Positions 1-8,907 of a stretch of 20,255 nucleotides of DNA are shown here, piece after piece. The notes beneath the pieces are model-generated. The model made no database searches, had not been told where the DNA came from, and saw only the letters and a program-made list of their open reading frames with translations. The translations under genes and the position numbers were made by a program. Each line of letters starts with the position of its first letter. Positions within the stretch are counted from its first letter, which is position 1. Source of the DNA: JBQCHF01 sp051953655 (lineage in GTDB: Bacteria; Actinomycetota; Actinomycetes; Motilibacterales; Motilibacteraceae); NCBI GenBank assembly GCA_051953655.1, contig JBQCIO010000093.1, positions 1-20,255 on the forward strand, read 5' to 3'.

Positions 1-112
1 ATCAGTGCGGCGATCTTCCGAATGGACAAATCCGCCGCCCGACCCAGCGCGATCTCCTCACGCTCAGCCAGACTCAACCGTGCAGCCACAACACCCACCT
101 CCAGAGCACAGG

Positions 113-3100
113 GTGTTGCATCCACCGCTAGAGGCCGCCGACCTCGTCGGGCCGCTCGTCGACCTCGACGGGCACTACCCCTCCGCGGTCCCCTCCATCA
201 TCAGCATCGGCACCACGCTCGACGCGAAGGCCGTGACCGGTCCCCTTGTCGCGGACGACGGGCACGAGGTGTTGCTGACATACCCGACCGCTCAGTACGT
301 CGTCGGTGCCCTATACCCGCGCCTGGCCCGCGAGGAGGAAGACGCCCTCGACGAGCAGCAGGAGCGGGCGCTGGTCGCCGACGCCGAGGCTGTTGCGGCG
401 AAGGACCAGACCACCCCGGCCGGCACCCCGGTGACAGGCCTCGTAGAGCCGGCGGATCCGGCTGCGGCCGGCGCGACCCCGACCGACGACGCCGACCTCG
501 AGGACGTCACCGACGACGCCGTCGAGGCGACCGCCAACGGTCCGGTCCGGCCTAGTTCCTTCGCGATGTCCTTCCTCGTCGCCGGGTCCTGCCAACAGCT
601 CGACTGCGTCGTCAGCGGCGGGCGCTACGAGCCCTACCCGATCAGCGTCAGCGACGGGCGCGCAGCCTGGCATCGGATCCCCGTCAGGCTGGAGGTGCCG
701 CTGCCAGTGAGTGCCGGCACGGTCGGCGCCCGTACATTGACCGTCGGGCGTCTCGCGCTGCGCCTCGGGGCGACGGTCCGCGCGACGATGAGCGGAGACC
801 GGCTGGTCACCGTGTACGTGTCGAACGAGTCCACCGCGGACGGCGACATCTCCGAGCGCGTTCTGTTCGGCGCCCACCTGGAGGTAACCCTTCCTGACGG
901 GGCGCTGCTGCCCTACCCGGTCGTAGAGACCGACCCGACCGCGGAGTCTGCGTCGCTGCGGCTGCTGTACGAGAGCAGGCCCGTCCGTGCCGTGGGGCAC
1001 GGCACCGACGCCGTCGCACGGGACGTGCCCGGGGGGCACGTCGTATCGACACGGTCGCTGCCCGTAGTCGAGGTGCATGCGACGACCCCCGACATCGCCG
1101 ACGCCGCCGGGCACCCGTGGGCCATCGACATGGACGCGCTGGGCGCGTGGGAGCAGCATGCCGTCGAGCGCGTCGGCGAGCTCATCGAGGCGTACCGAGG
1201 GTGGATCGCCCAGCAGCGCGCGCAGGCCGCCGCCCTCACCGGGCAGGCGAAGACGACGGCTCTGGAGCACCTGCGGATGTGCAACGAGTTCGCCGACGAC
1301 ATGGCCGACGGCTGGTCGCTGATCGTTGGCGACGCCACCCTGCGCCGCTGCTTCACCTGGGCCTCAGCGGCGATGGGCAGCCAGCGACGCTCGTACGCCG
1401 CCGCGACGCGGGCGGTGACCATGACGCGGGCCGGCGGGACCGAGAGGGTGACCGTCGCCGGGGCGGAGCCGGCGCTCAGCGGGACAGCCGCGCGCTGGCG
1501 GCCGTTCCAGCTCGCATTCATCCTCGCCAACCTGCGCCCGCTCGTAGACCCAGCGTCCGCGCGGCGCGGAGTCGCCGACGTCGTGTGGATGCCGACCGGT
1601 GGCGGAAAGACGGAGGCATACCTCGGGCTGGCAGCCTTCACGATGCTGCACCGGCGCCTGTCCGCAGCCGCCCCGGACGACGTGCGGGGCACGTCGGTGA
1701 TGATGCGCTACACGCTCCGGCTGCTGACCGCGCAGCAGCTGCAGCGGGCCGCGAGCCTGCTGTGCGCGCTGGAGAAGCTCAGGCTGGCGCATCGCGACGA
1801 GCTTGGACAGGCGCGGTTCTCCATCGGGGCATGGCTCGGATCTTCCGCGACGCCCAACCAGCGTTCCTCCGCCGTCACCGAGCTGCGTTCCTACGCGAAG
1901 GCCCGCAACCCGAAGCGGCGCCCCTTCCTGCTCAGCCGCTGCCCGTCGTGCGCGGCGCAGATGGGGCACCGGCAGGACGAGCACGTGTTCGGCTACCGGG
2001 TCACCTCCACAGGGGCCGGGGACCAGCGGATGCAGGCGTACTGCCCGAACCCGGTGTGCGCGTTCAACGGTCCCACCGGGCTGCCCGTATACGAGGTGGA
2101 CGAGGACCTGTACGAGCGTCCGCCGACGTTCCTCGTCGCGACGGTCGACAAGTTCGCGATGCTCGCGTGGGAGCCGCGGGCGCGCACCCTGTTCGGAATG
2201 GACCCGGCGGCTGCGCGGCGGCGGGCACCGGGACCGGATCTGGTCATCCAGGACGAGCTGCACCTGATCTCCGGGCCGCTGGGAAGCGTCGCGGGCATGT
2301 ACGAAGCTGCCCTCGACCAACTGTGTCGCGCCGATGGCGGGACCGCGCCTCATGTGGTCGCGGCGACGGCGACGACGCGCGCGTACGCACGTCAGGCGGC
2401 CGCGCTGTACGCGTGCGACGCGCAGCAGGTGCGACTCGTGCCGCCGCCAGGGCTGAGCATCGACGATTCCTTCTTCGCACGCACCGACGCCGCCGGTGTC
2501 CCGCGTGTGCACGTCGGAATCTGCGCGACCGGCGCAGCACGGTTCGGGCGCGCGCAGATGCGGGTGCTATCGGCGCTCGCGCACGCGGCCGCCGCGGTCG
2601 AGCAGGTCGACAGCGGCGCGCATGTCGACCCTTACTGGACGAACGTCGTGTTCTTCGGCTCGCTCAACGACCTCGGGAAAGTCTCCTCGCTGCTGCAGAC
2701 CGACGCGCGCGCATACGCCTACCGGCTCGTCCGCGCGACCGGGGTGCGGTCGGGTCCGAAGACCGCGTCGGGGACGCGTCAGGCGGTGCGGGTGCTGCGG
2801 CAGCGGGAGATCACCGGGACGACCAGCGGGGACGCGAGCACGGCCCTGGCCGCGCTGGAGGTCAGCAAGAGCGAGGCCGGTGTCGTGGACCTGGCATTGG
2901 CCACGTCGGTGATCGAGGTCGGTGTCGACGTCGAGCGGCTTGGGCTGCTCACCGTGATCCGCCAGCCAAAGACGACGTCGCAATACATTCAGGTGTCCGG
3001 TCGGGTCGGTCGTAACGCGCGGACCGGCCCGGGCCTAGTCGTCACGGTGCTCAACCACCGGTCGTCGCGGGACCTCAGCCACTACGAGCGGTTCACCGGG

Positions 3101-3694
3101 GTGCACGACCGGCTTTACCAGGCTGTGGAGCCAGCGACGGTGACCCCGTTCACCACGCCGGTGGTGACGCGAGCGTTGCGCGCGGCGGTCGCCGCCGTGG
3201 TCCGCCAGACGAGGACGGCAGGCTCGGACATGATCAGCGACGCGGATGTTGCGGCCGCCCGGGAGGCAGCTGAAGAGGTGCGATTGCGCGCAGAGAAGGT
3301 GCTGGGAGGGCCGGGTCGGGCCGTCGAAGAGCTGGCCGACCTTGCCGACGGCGCCCTGGCGCAGCTCGACACGGCGCGGGCCGCGGCCATGGAATGGGGC
3401 CGAATCCGCGGGGCAGGCAGGGGAGGGGTGCTTCTGCGACGTCCGGATCAGCCGGAGCCAGCCGGAAGCCAAGAGCCGTCGTGGGCGGCTCCGACGTCGA
3501 TGCGAGATGTGGACGCGTCCAGCGCGCTGCGCGTCACCGAACGGCTGCCCGACCCGAACCGGTCACCGGCTAGAGCACCCGTTCGGGCAGCGGGCGCAGT
3601 CGGCACGAATACAACGTCAGGCGCAGCGTCGGGGTTGCCGTCTGCGGGGACCTCGTCTGCCGGTGACACAGCCCGTGAGGAGGAGGACTGGTGA
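113..3694 (+). CDS. drmA: DISARM helicase DrmA
   Basis: Predicted DrmA, the large superfamily 2 helicase-like core protein of DISARM, which with DrmB acts on incoming phage DNA in the cytoplasm. From GTG 113 it is about 1193 aa, usual for the family. Order: N-terminal domain with an acidic low-complexity stretch (about residues 70-145); Walker A GGGKT at 496-500; a zinc-finger-like insert, CPSC at 610-613 and CPNPVC at 644-649; DELH Walker B box at 714-717; helicase motif VI QVSGRVGR at 960-967; then the family-typical segment beginning HYERF. The frame is open to the left edge and also has a GTG at base 5. I prefer 113 because codons before it are proline-rich, unlike the family, and bases 1-120 are about 62% G+C against 73% just after. 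The start could also lie outside the window. The stop overlaps drmB by 4 bases. Family call is secure; the start is not. Confidence 0.9.
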   Translation: MLHPPLEAADLVGPLVDLDGHYPSAVPSIISIGTTLDAKAVTGPLVADDGHEVLLTYPTAQYVVGALYPRLAREEEDALDEQQERALVADAEAVAAKDQTTPAGTPVTGLVEPADPAAAGATPTDDADLEDVTDDAVEATANGPVRPSSFAMSFLVAGSCQQLDCVVSGGRYEPYPISVSDGRAAWHRIPVRLEVPLPVSAGTVGARTLTVGRLALRLGATVRATMSGDRLVTVYVSNESTADGDISERVLFGAHLEVTLPDGALLPYPVVETDPTAESASLRLLYESRPVRAVGHGTDAVARDVPGGHVVSTRSLPVVEVHATTPDIADAAGHPWAIDMDALGAWEQHAVERVGELIEAYRGWIAQQRAQAAALTGQAKTTALEHLRMCNEFADDMADGWSLIVGDATLRRCFTWASAAMGSQRRSYAAATRAVTMTRAGGTERVTVAGAEPALSGTAARWRPFQLAFILANLRPLVDPASARRGVADVVWMPTGGGKTEAYLGLAAFTMLHRRLSAAAPDDVRGTSVMMRYTLRLLTAQQLQRAASLLCALEKLRLAHRDELGQARFSIGAWLGSSATPNQRSSAVTELRSYAKARNPKRRPFLLSRCPSCAAQMGHRQDEHVFGYRVTSTGAGDQRMQAYCPNPVCAFNGPTGLPVYEVDEDLYERPPTFLVATVDKFAMLAWEPRARTLFGMDPAAARRRAPGPDLVIQDELHLISGPLGSVAGMYEAALDQLCRADGGTAPHVVAATATTRAYARQAAALYACDAQQVRLVPPPGLSIDDSFFARTDAAGVPRVHVGICATGAARFGRAQMRVLSALAHAAAAVEQVDSGAHVDPYWTNVVFFGSLNDLGKVSSLLQTDARAYAYRLVRATGVRSGPKTASGTRQAVRVLRQREITGTTSGDASTALAALEVSKSEAGVVDLALATSVIEVGVDVERLGLLTVIRQPKTTSQYIQVSGRVGRNARTGPGLVVTVLNHRSSRDLSHYERFTGVHDRLYQAVEPATVTPFTTPVVTRALRAAVAAVVRQTRTAGSDMISDADVAAAREAAEEVRLRAEKVLGGPGRAVEELADLADGALAQLDTARAAAMEWGRIRGAGRGGVLLRRPDQPEPAGSQEPSWAAPTSMRDVDASSALRVTERLPDPNRSPARAPVRAAGAVGTNTTSGAASGLPSAGTSSAGDTAREEEDW

Positions 3695-5625
3695 GCGCGC
3701 CGATGCGTGTCACCCCGCTGCGCCGTGCGCACGCGACCGTTCCGTTCGGTGTCGGCGCGTTGACGCTGACTCGTGACGGGATCGGAGTTGTCGTCGCTGG
3801 GCTGAAACTGTGGATGGACCGCCGTCCCACCGACATGCTCGACAACCCGCAGCGCTTGGATCTGCACTCGCTGCGGGAGCGGCATCTCGAGACCGGCTGG
3901 AAGATCAACCGGATCGTCACCGCACCCGCCGTCGAGGACGCGGACAAGGCGAACCTCGACTTCGACTGGGTCATCCCCGCGGCGAGGTTCCCGCTGGCCG
4001 AGTCGTGCACGAACTACCGCTGCCAGCGAATGTCATGGCGCTCGCCCAGCGACCCGAGTGCTGGGTCGTGCGACCTGTGCACGGACCCGCTGCGGCACAA
4101 GAAGAAGTGGCGCACGCTGCAGGTGCCGCTGGTGCGCGCGTGCCGCGACGGGCACATCGACGACGTCGACTGGGTCGCCGCCGCACACGAAGCCGGCCAC
4201 GGGCATCACGGAGGGGACGACGGCGGGACCGGCAACGGCACGGCCGCAGACGAGGGTTGGGAGACGGCAGCTGGCTGCTCGCGCTCGGACATCCGCTACC
4301 AGGTTGGCGCAAGCCCGGACCGGCCCGTACTGACGTGTACCCGCTGCGGGAGCACGGGCACCTTCGACCCGACGAAGGCGTCCCGGTGCACCGGGCGCCG
4401 CCCGTGGCTGGCCACCCTGGTCGGGCAGCGCTGCGTCCTGCGGATGCAGCCGGTCGAGCGGTCCTCGGTCAGCGTGTACTTCGCCTCCACCGACAGCAGC
4501 ATCACGATCCCGCTGCCTGGCGCGGACAACCCAGGACTGCTGAAGGTCCTCACCGAGCACGCGTCCGCACGCGCCTGGCTCTCCCTGCCGTACAGCAACG
4601 ACATCGAGCGTCTGCTGCTCGGACTGTGCGCATCGCTCGGAGTACTCACCGATGCCGCCGAGCTGCGCCGGCACGTCGACGCCGTCACTGGTGAAGACAG
4701 CGAAGGGCCGTCCCGCGCCCGCGAGCTCGAAGCGCTCACCTCCGACAGGCACCCGCGGCGCAGTACCACCCGACCGCCAGACCTGATCGTCGAGGTGCAG
4801 GACCCGGCTGCGTATGCGACGCACCCGCTAACCGACAGGCTCACAGCGATCTCCCTCGTGCCGCGACTGCGTGAGACCCGGATCCTCACCGGCTTCTCCC
4901 GGCTCCAGCCGTCCCCCACCGGTGACCCCGACGCCGGCTATGAACAGCTGTGGGGGCAGCCCCGACCGTCGGCGGGCGAGTCGCTGGAGAACTGGCTGCC
5001 CGGGCATCAGGTGTTCGGCGAGGGGATCCTCCTGGAGCTCGAGCAGGAGCGAGTGCTCGACTGGGCGCAGCGAGCCGCCTGCCACCCGCGGTTCGTCGAG
5101 GCTGCCGACGCCGGGAACAGCGAGGCTGGCGCGCCGGCACTGCCGTGGCTGCTCGCCCACACCCTCGCGCACCTCGTCATGCGCGCGGCCGCCCCGCACT
5201 GCGGGTACCCGCTCCCGTCGCTGAGGGAGCGGATCTACGTCACTCACGAGCGGACCGCGCTTCTCGTCTACACCGCTGCCGGCGACGCGCACGGAACACT
5301 CGGAGGGCTCGCTGAACTCGGCACGCCGGAGCGCCTGCCCTCATTGCTCGAGGAAGCTGTCCGCTCTGCGTCGTGGTGCCCGACCGACCCGGTGTGCTCC
5401 GAGGACCGCGCCTGGTACGCCACCGGGACCGCCCCGGGGGCGTGCCACCACTGCATGCTCGTCCCAGAGACCTCCTGCGAGTCGTTCAACAGGGGCCTAG
5501 ACCGCGCCGTCTTGCTAGGCAACGTTGGCACGGTTCCCGATCGTGCGCTGGCGTTCCTACCCGGCGCCGTCGACGTCGTCACCGTGCTCGACCTGAACGA
5601 GACAGGGACTGCCGATGCGTCGTAA
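3691..5625 (+). CDS. drmB: DISARM DUF1998 protein DrmB
   Basis: Predicted DrmB, 644 aa, the DUF1998 partner of DrmA; in DISARM the two form the DNA-binding core. Visible: an N-terminal cysteine cluster (C106, C111, C127, C130), a second cluster with CTRCG and a cysteine before the family-typical GRRPW, and a C-terminal DUF1998 domain at about 485-605 containing AHTLAHL, LRERIY, GTLGGL, C563/C569, CHHC at 585-588 and PETSCESFNR. These cysteines probably bind zinc. The GTG start overlaps the drmA stop (GTGA) and follows GAGGAGGAGG at 3677-3686, so the pair is translationally coupled. Length and motifs look complete. DUF1998 also occurs in Druantia DruE and in MrfA, but those are fused to the helicase; a separate protein directly after a DrmA-type helicase is the DISARM arrangement. 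Confidence 0.92.
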   Translation: MSAPMRVTPLRRAHATVPFGVGALTLTRDGIGVVVAGLKLWMDRRPTDMLDNPQRLDLHSLRERHLETGWKINRIVTAPAVEDADKANLDFDWVIPAARFPLAESCTNYRCQRMSWRSPSDPSAGSCDLCTDPLRHKKKWRTLQVPLVRACRDGHIDDVDWVAAAHEAGHGHHGGDDGGTGNGTAADEGWETAAGCSRSDIRYQVGASPDRPVLTCTRCGSTGTFDPTKASRCTGRRPWLATLVGQRCVLRMQPVERSSVSVYFASTDSSITIPLPGADNPGLLKVLTEHASARAWLSLPYSNDIERLLLGLCASLGVLTDAAELRRHVDAVTGEDSEGPSRARELEALTSDRHPRRSTTRPPDLIVEVQDPAAYATHPLTDRLTAISLVPRLRETRILTGFSRLQPSPTGDPDAGYEQLWGQPRPSAGESLENWLPGHQVFGEGILLELEQERVLDWAQRAACHPRFVEAADAGNSEAGAPALPWLLAHTLAHLVMRAAAPHCGYPLPSLRERIYVTHERTALLVYTAAGDAHGTLGGLAELGTPERLPSLLEEAVRSASWCPTDPVCSEDRAWYATGTAPGACHHCMLVPETSCESFNRGLDRAVLLGNVGTVPDRALAFLPGAVDVVTVLDLNETGTADAS

Positions 5626-5848
5626 CGGAGCACGGACAGGGAGCGCCAGATCGTCACGAGCGGCACCCGTGGCCCGTGAACCCTTCGTCAGTCACGCCCT
5701 CCTGAACGCGCGACAGTCCCTGCCTGCGGCGGCCAGGTCTGCCCTGGTCGGCGTCCCGAGTCGGAGGGCAATGCTTCGAGATCAATCTGCTTCGAAACCG
5801 GGACCAGAACAGCCTGACAAGAGAGGCCCGTTGCAGCCGCCTGTCTAG
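5615..5848 (+). pseudogene. Small ORF in the drmC position, possible truncated drmC
   Basis: A 77-codon frame starts at ATG 5615, inside the last codons of drmB, the overlap style used throughout this island. It stands where drmC (phospholipase-D-like nuclease) normally follows drmB. Residues around 29-45 (LLNARQSLPAAARSALV) loosely recall the alanine/leucine-rich helices at DrmC N-termini, but this is an impression, not an alignment. No HxKxxxxD catalytic motif occurs here or in the following gap. Composition falls to about 53% G+C over 5761-5820, unlike its neighbours. It could be a truncated drmC, an unrelated small protein, or no gene at all. Confidence 0.3.
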
Positions 5849-5877
5849 CTGCTGCACCGCTCTTCCAGTAGCAGCTG
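5846..5877 (+). terminator. Possible terminator hairpin of the drmAB unit
   Basis: AGCTGCT (5847-5853) and AGCAGCT (5870-5876) form a perfect 7-bp stem, extendable to about 10 bp with two G-U wobbles, around a 12-base loop. The stem begins on the TAG stop of the 77-codon frame. No T-tract follows, which is common in high-GC actinobacteria. Position supports a terminator; strength is unproven. Confidence 0.35.
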
Positions 5878-6211
5878 AGCCGCGAAGGCGGGTGCCGCCT
5901 GTGGCCGTGGCCGAATGCGGGCAGGCAGCCCCGGCACTGGTTGTCGGAGGGGGCTGTCAGCCTGGGCGCCGTGAAGAGCAGTGCACCCGGTGCGCCGAGG
6001 CCCGCGCGCACCGGCGGGGGGCACAGCGCTGCCCGGAGCAGACGCGTAGCCGGCAGGACCGTCCACCGCGACCGGCGAGTGTTGTGGCCCCTCAAAGAGG
6101 CAGCCGCGGCTGCACTGCTCGCCCCGCTGAGTCGAAGGGCAGCTCGAGCGGCCGGCCATCCCTTACGGTTGCGCACATGCATCGATAAGGACGGCCGCGC
6201 GCTGACCGTGG

Positions 6212-6242
6212 TTGACCGGCAGGCCAGCCGGGAAGCTAGGGG
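6212..6242 (+). promoter_or_regulatory. Candidate promoter of the Wadjet operon
   Basis: TTGACC at 6212-6217 matches a -35 box in five of six positions. TAGGGG at 6237-6242 resembles the actinobacterial -10 TAGRRT, but the 19-base spacer is long. It would give a leader of roughly 90 bases before the GTG at 6338. A weaker alternative is TTACGG (6163) with TAAGGA (6186) at a 17-base spacing. Confidence 0.3.
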
Positions 6243-6249
6243 GCCTGCC
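6218..6249. repeat. 8-bp inverted repeat over the candidate promoter
   Basis: GGCAGGCC (6218-6225) and GGCCTGCC (6242-6249) are perfect inverted arms separated by 16 bases. They bracket the spacer and -10 region of the candidate jetA promoter. This could be an operator or an RNA stem in the leader. In DNA this GC-rich an 8-bp repeat can arise by chance. Confidence 0.3.
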
Positions 6250-6337
6250 CCGGAGCCTGCGCTGACCGAAGCCCGGCCCCACTGTCGTGGTCGGACTGCC
6301 GGGGGGAGCTGCAGGCGGGGAGTGGACGGGGGATCAG

Positions 6338-7957
6338 GTGGCTGACATCCGCGCGGAGTACGCGCAGGTCGAGCACGCGTTCGCCCAGCCGACGCTGCGA
6401 CTGCTGCACCGCAAGGACGCGCCGGTGGTCTTCGCACTGTTCCGGGCCCTGTTCGGCGCCGACACCCTCGCGATCCCGACCGCGCGGCTGCACACCCAGG
6501 TCGAAGCGATGCTCGACGAGCTGCGCCTGGGCGGTGTGGACGGTCTGCCCGAGGACAGTGGCGCCGAGCTGTGCAAGAAGTGGATGCGTGCTGACTGGAT
6601 GGTGCGCTTCGACCAGGACGGGGAGGAGGTGTACCAGCTCACCTCGCACGCCCAGTTCGGCTTGGACCAGGTCCGCGGGCTGATGCACGAGCGGGCGAAC
6701 CTGAGCGAGCACAGCATCACGACCATCATCGACTTCGTCCGCCGGTTCAACACCGAGGCCAACCCTGACCGGGACGCGCGTGTGGCACTGCTCGAGGCCG
6801 ACATCGCGCGGCTGAGCGCGCAGCGCGAACGGCTGCTGGCAGGCGGCGAGCTCGGGGTGGTCTCCGAGGACTACATGCTCGAAGGCTACGTCCGACTGCT
6901 GAACCTCACGCGCAGCCTGCCGAGCGAGTTCGCCCGGGTGCAGGAAGCCTACGAGCGCTTCCGCACCGAGCTGCTGGCCGACTTCCGGGCCGAGCGCCGC
7001 CCCCTGGGAGAGGTCGTGGAGGACTACCTGCGCCGCATGGAGCAGGTGAACAGCGCCACGGCCGAGGGCCGCGCGTTCGAGGGCGCGTTCGCGCTGCTGC
7101 GCGACGAGGCCCTGCTCGCCCAGCTGCACGAGGACCTGCACGCGCTGCTCACGCACCCGCTGGCCGCCGACATCCTCGACGTGCGCGACCGGCGCGACCT
7201 GGCCGCCGTGGTCACCCTCATCGAGGCCGGCCTGAACCGGGTCCTGGCCACCCGCACCCGCGTGAACAAGGCCCTGCGCGACATCGTCATGACCCACGAC
7301 CCGGCCCAGGACCGGGAGCTGGACCAGGTCCTGCGCCAGCTCACCGGCGTGCTGGCCGACTTCATGGAGGTCACCGGGCCGATGACGAAGGTTCCCCTCG
7401 AGCTGCTGCCAGCGCGCCGGCTCACCCTGGCGCACCTGCGCGAGCGGTTCCACGACGCCCGCGAGGACCTGCCGCTACCGGACCTGCCCGAGACCGAGCA
7501 GGAGCCGCAGCCACCGCCGCTGGCGGACCTGCTGGCCCAGGGCGGCCCCACCATCGAGGTGCTGCGAGCTCACCTGCACGCCGCGCTTGACGAGGCGATC
7601 TCGGCAGCTGCCGCTGCCGGGCAGGCCGAGACCGTGGAGGAGGCTGACGAGCTGGCGGCGCGCGCTGCGCAGTTCTCCCTGGCCGCGGTGTTCAACGACC
7701 TGACGGGTGATCTTCGCCGGCCGGTGGAGATCCTCGGGCTGCTGCACCTGGCCAGCAACGACGACCGGCTCGTGTCCACGGCCGAGCGCGAGACGTTCCA
7801 CGCGCGCCGCCCGGACGGGTCCACCCGCCTGCTGAGCGGTCCGGTGTTCCGGGCCCGAGTCGACCTGCTCGCCGGCATCGCGGGCCAGCAAGGCACCGAT
7901 GACCCCGCCGACCACACAGCCGATGACGGCGCCACCATCAGCGGAGGCAACCGATGA
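6338..7957 (+). CDS. jetA: Wadjet JetA (DUF3375), kleisin-like subunit
   Basis: Predicted JetA of a type I Wadjet system, 539 aa, the MukF/kleisin-like DUF3375 subunit that joins JetB and the JetC ATPase into a condensin-like complex acting against plasmids. The N-terminus reads AFAQPTLRLLHRKDAPVV, matching the DUF3375 opening, followed by a winged-helix-like region (LCKKWMRADWMVRF) and long helical segments to the end. The frame runs upstream to GTG 6287, but I choose GTG 6338: it has GGGGGA at 6328-6333 with a 4-base gap, and the extra 17 codons are glycine-rich and unlike the family. Its stop overlaps jetB by 4 bases. First gene of the four-gene operon. Confidence 0.93.
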   Translation: MADIRAEYAQVEHAFAQPTLRLLHRKDAPVVFALFRALFGADTLAIPTARLHTQVEAMLDELRLGGVDGLPEDSGAELCKKWMRADWMVRFDQDGEEVYQLTSHAQFGLDQVRGLMHERANLSEHSITTIIDFVRRFNTEANPDRDARVALLEADIARLSAQRERLLAGGELGVVSEDYMLEGYVRLLNLTRSLPSEFARVQEAYERFRTELLADFRAERRPLGEVVEDYLRRMEQVNSATAEGRAFEGAFALLRDEALLAQLHEDLHALLTHPLAADILDVRDRRDLAAVVTLIEAGLNRVLATRTRVNKALRDIVMTHDPAQDRELDQVLRQLTGVLADFMEVTGPMTKVPLELLPARRLTLAHLRERFHDAREDLPLPDLPETEQEPQPPPLADLLAQGGPTIEVLRAHLHAALDEAISAAAAAGQAETVEEADELAARAAQFSLAAVFNDLTGDLRRPVEILGLLHLASNDDRLVSTAERETFHARRPDGSTRLLSGPVFRARVDLLAGIAGQQGTDDPADHTADDGATISGGNR

Positions 7958-8907
7958 CCGCGACCGCCGACGTCGACGACTGGGACGAGGCTCCTGCGGA
8001 CGAACCCGGCCTGGGCGCCGTGGACGACGTCGACGTGGATGGCGATGGCGATGGCTATGGCGATAGCGAGGACGAGACGCGCGAGTACAGCGCGTGGGGT
8101 CCTGGGCCCGGTGACGACGAAGCAGCGGGCGACCGGCCGCTTGGGCAGGACGCCTTCTTCGGTGAGGACCCCGACGCTGCCGGCAGCAGCGTGGCGCTGT
8201 TCGAGGGGGACGAGGGCACGCTCGAGCGGGCCCAGCGGGTGGCGCTGGTGAAGGTTCTGCGTCAGACCCTCATTGACGGCAACGATCCTGCGGACGCTAA
8301 GGCGTGGCGGGCGATCGAGCGGGACCCGGCCATCTTCCGGTCCCGCCTCAACGACCTGCTGCTCGAACTCGTCGTCGACTCTGCGCGCCAGATCGCCTAC
8401 AAGCGCCAGGCCGAGCCCGAGGGCGGCGAGCGGTTCCCGACGCTGCTGCACTCCACCGCGTGGAAGCGGGAGGAGACCATCCTGCTGGTGCTGCTGCGCC
8501 AGGCGCTGGTGGTCGGCCAGCGCGCCGGTCAGGAGGTCGTCCACGTCAGCCGCGACGAGATGCTCGACGACGTCGCTGCCTTCCGGGCGGCCAGCGACAA
8601 CAACCACGTGGCCGCGCGCAAGGCAGCCTCCAACGCCTTCGAGGCGATCATCACCAGCGGCCTGCTGCGCAAGAGCCCGGACCCGGACCGGTGGCGCATC
8701 GTGGCCGCCCTGGAGATCCTGCTGCCCCTGACTCGGCTCAAGGAGCTCATGGCCTGGCTGCAGTCCCAGGTCGACCCGGCGCGCACGGTCTACCCCGCAC
8801 TGGGCGCGAACGGCCAGCAGGGGCCTGACCCGCAGGACGAGGACCCGCCCGGCGCCGGCCGTGCGGAGGCCCACGAGGGCGACGAGCGGTCGGAGGACGA
8901 GCAGTGA
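7954..8907 (+). CDS. jetB: Wadjet JetB (DUF4194), MukE-like subunit
   Basis: Predicted JetB, 317 aa, the MukE/KITE-like DUF4194 subunit that binds JetA in the Wadjet complex. The family domain spans about residues 85-270 (from LERAQRVALVKVLRQTL through the WRIVAALEILLPLT segment). The first ~85 residues are an acidic, probably disordered extension containing DGDGDGYGDS at 29-38, encoded by a hexamer repeat; the last ~40 residues are also acidic. The protein is therefore longer than its domain alone. ATG start overlaps the jetA stop (ATGA), with GGAGG at 7943-7947; its own stop overlaps jetC. The family call is secure; the role of the acidic arms is unknown. Confidence 0.93.
   Translation: MTATADVDDWDEAPADEPGLGAVDDVDVDGDGDGYGDSEDETREYSAWGPGPGDDEAAGDRPLGQDAFFGEDPDAAGSSVALFEGDEGTLERAQRVALVKVLRQTLIDGNDPADAKAWRAIERDPAIFRSRLNDLLLELVVDSARQIAYKRQAEPEGGERFPTLLHSTAWKREETILLVLLRQALVVGQRAGQEVVHVSRDEMLDDVAAFRAASDNNHVAARKAASNAFEAIITSGLLRKSPDPDRWRIVAALEILLPLTRLKELMAWLQSQVDPARTVYPALGANGQQGPDPQDEDPPGAGRAEAHEGDERSEDEQ
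8038..8067 (+). repeat. Imperfect GATGGC hexamer repeat inside jetB
   Basis: Five consecutive 6-base units: three exact GATGGC, then TATGGC and GATAGC. The array keeps the reading frame and encodes the Asp-Gly run at residues 29-38 of JetB. Loss or gain of a unit would stay in frame. Confidence 0.85.

Larger units (their letters stand above)
5849..6337. other. Intergenic region between DISARM and Wadjet
   Basis: No convincing gene. Open frames on both strands are arginine/proline/alanine-rich, lack recognisable motifs and have no clear ribosome binding site. It holds the possible terminator hairpin at its left, an AT-richer patch near 6170-6190, and the candidate jetA promoter with an inverted repeat at 6212-6249. 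No insertion sequence ends or direct repeats were seen. Confidence 0.6.

Noticed and set aside
5688..6437. Open frames on both strands in the drmB-jetA gap
   Set aside because: No motif, no convincing ribosome binding site, Arg/Ala/Pro-rich composition, and the longest overlaps the start of jetA.
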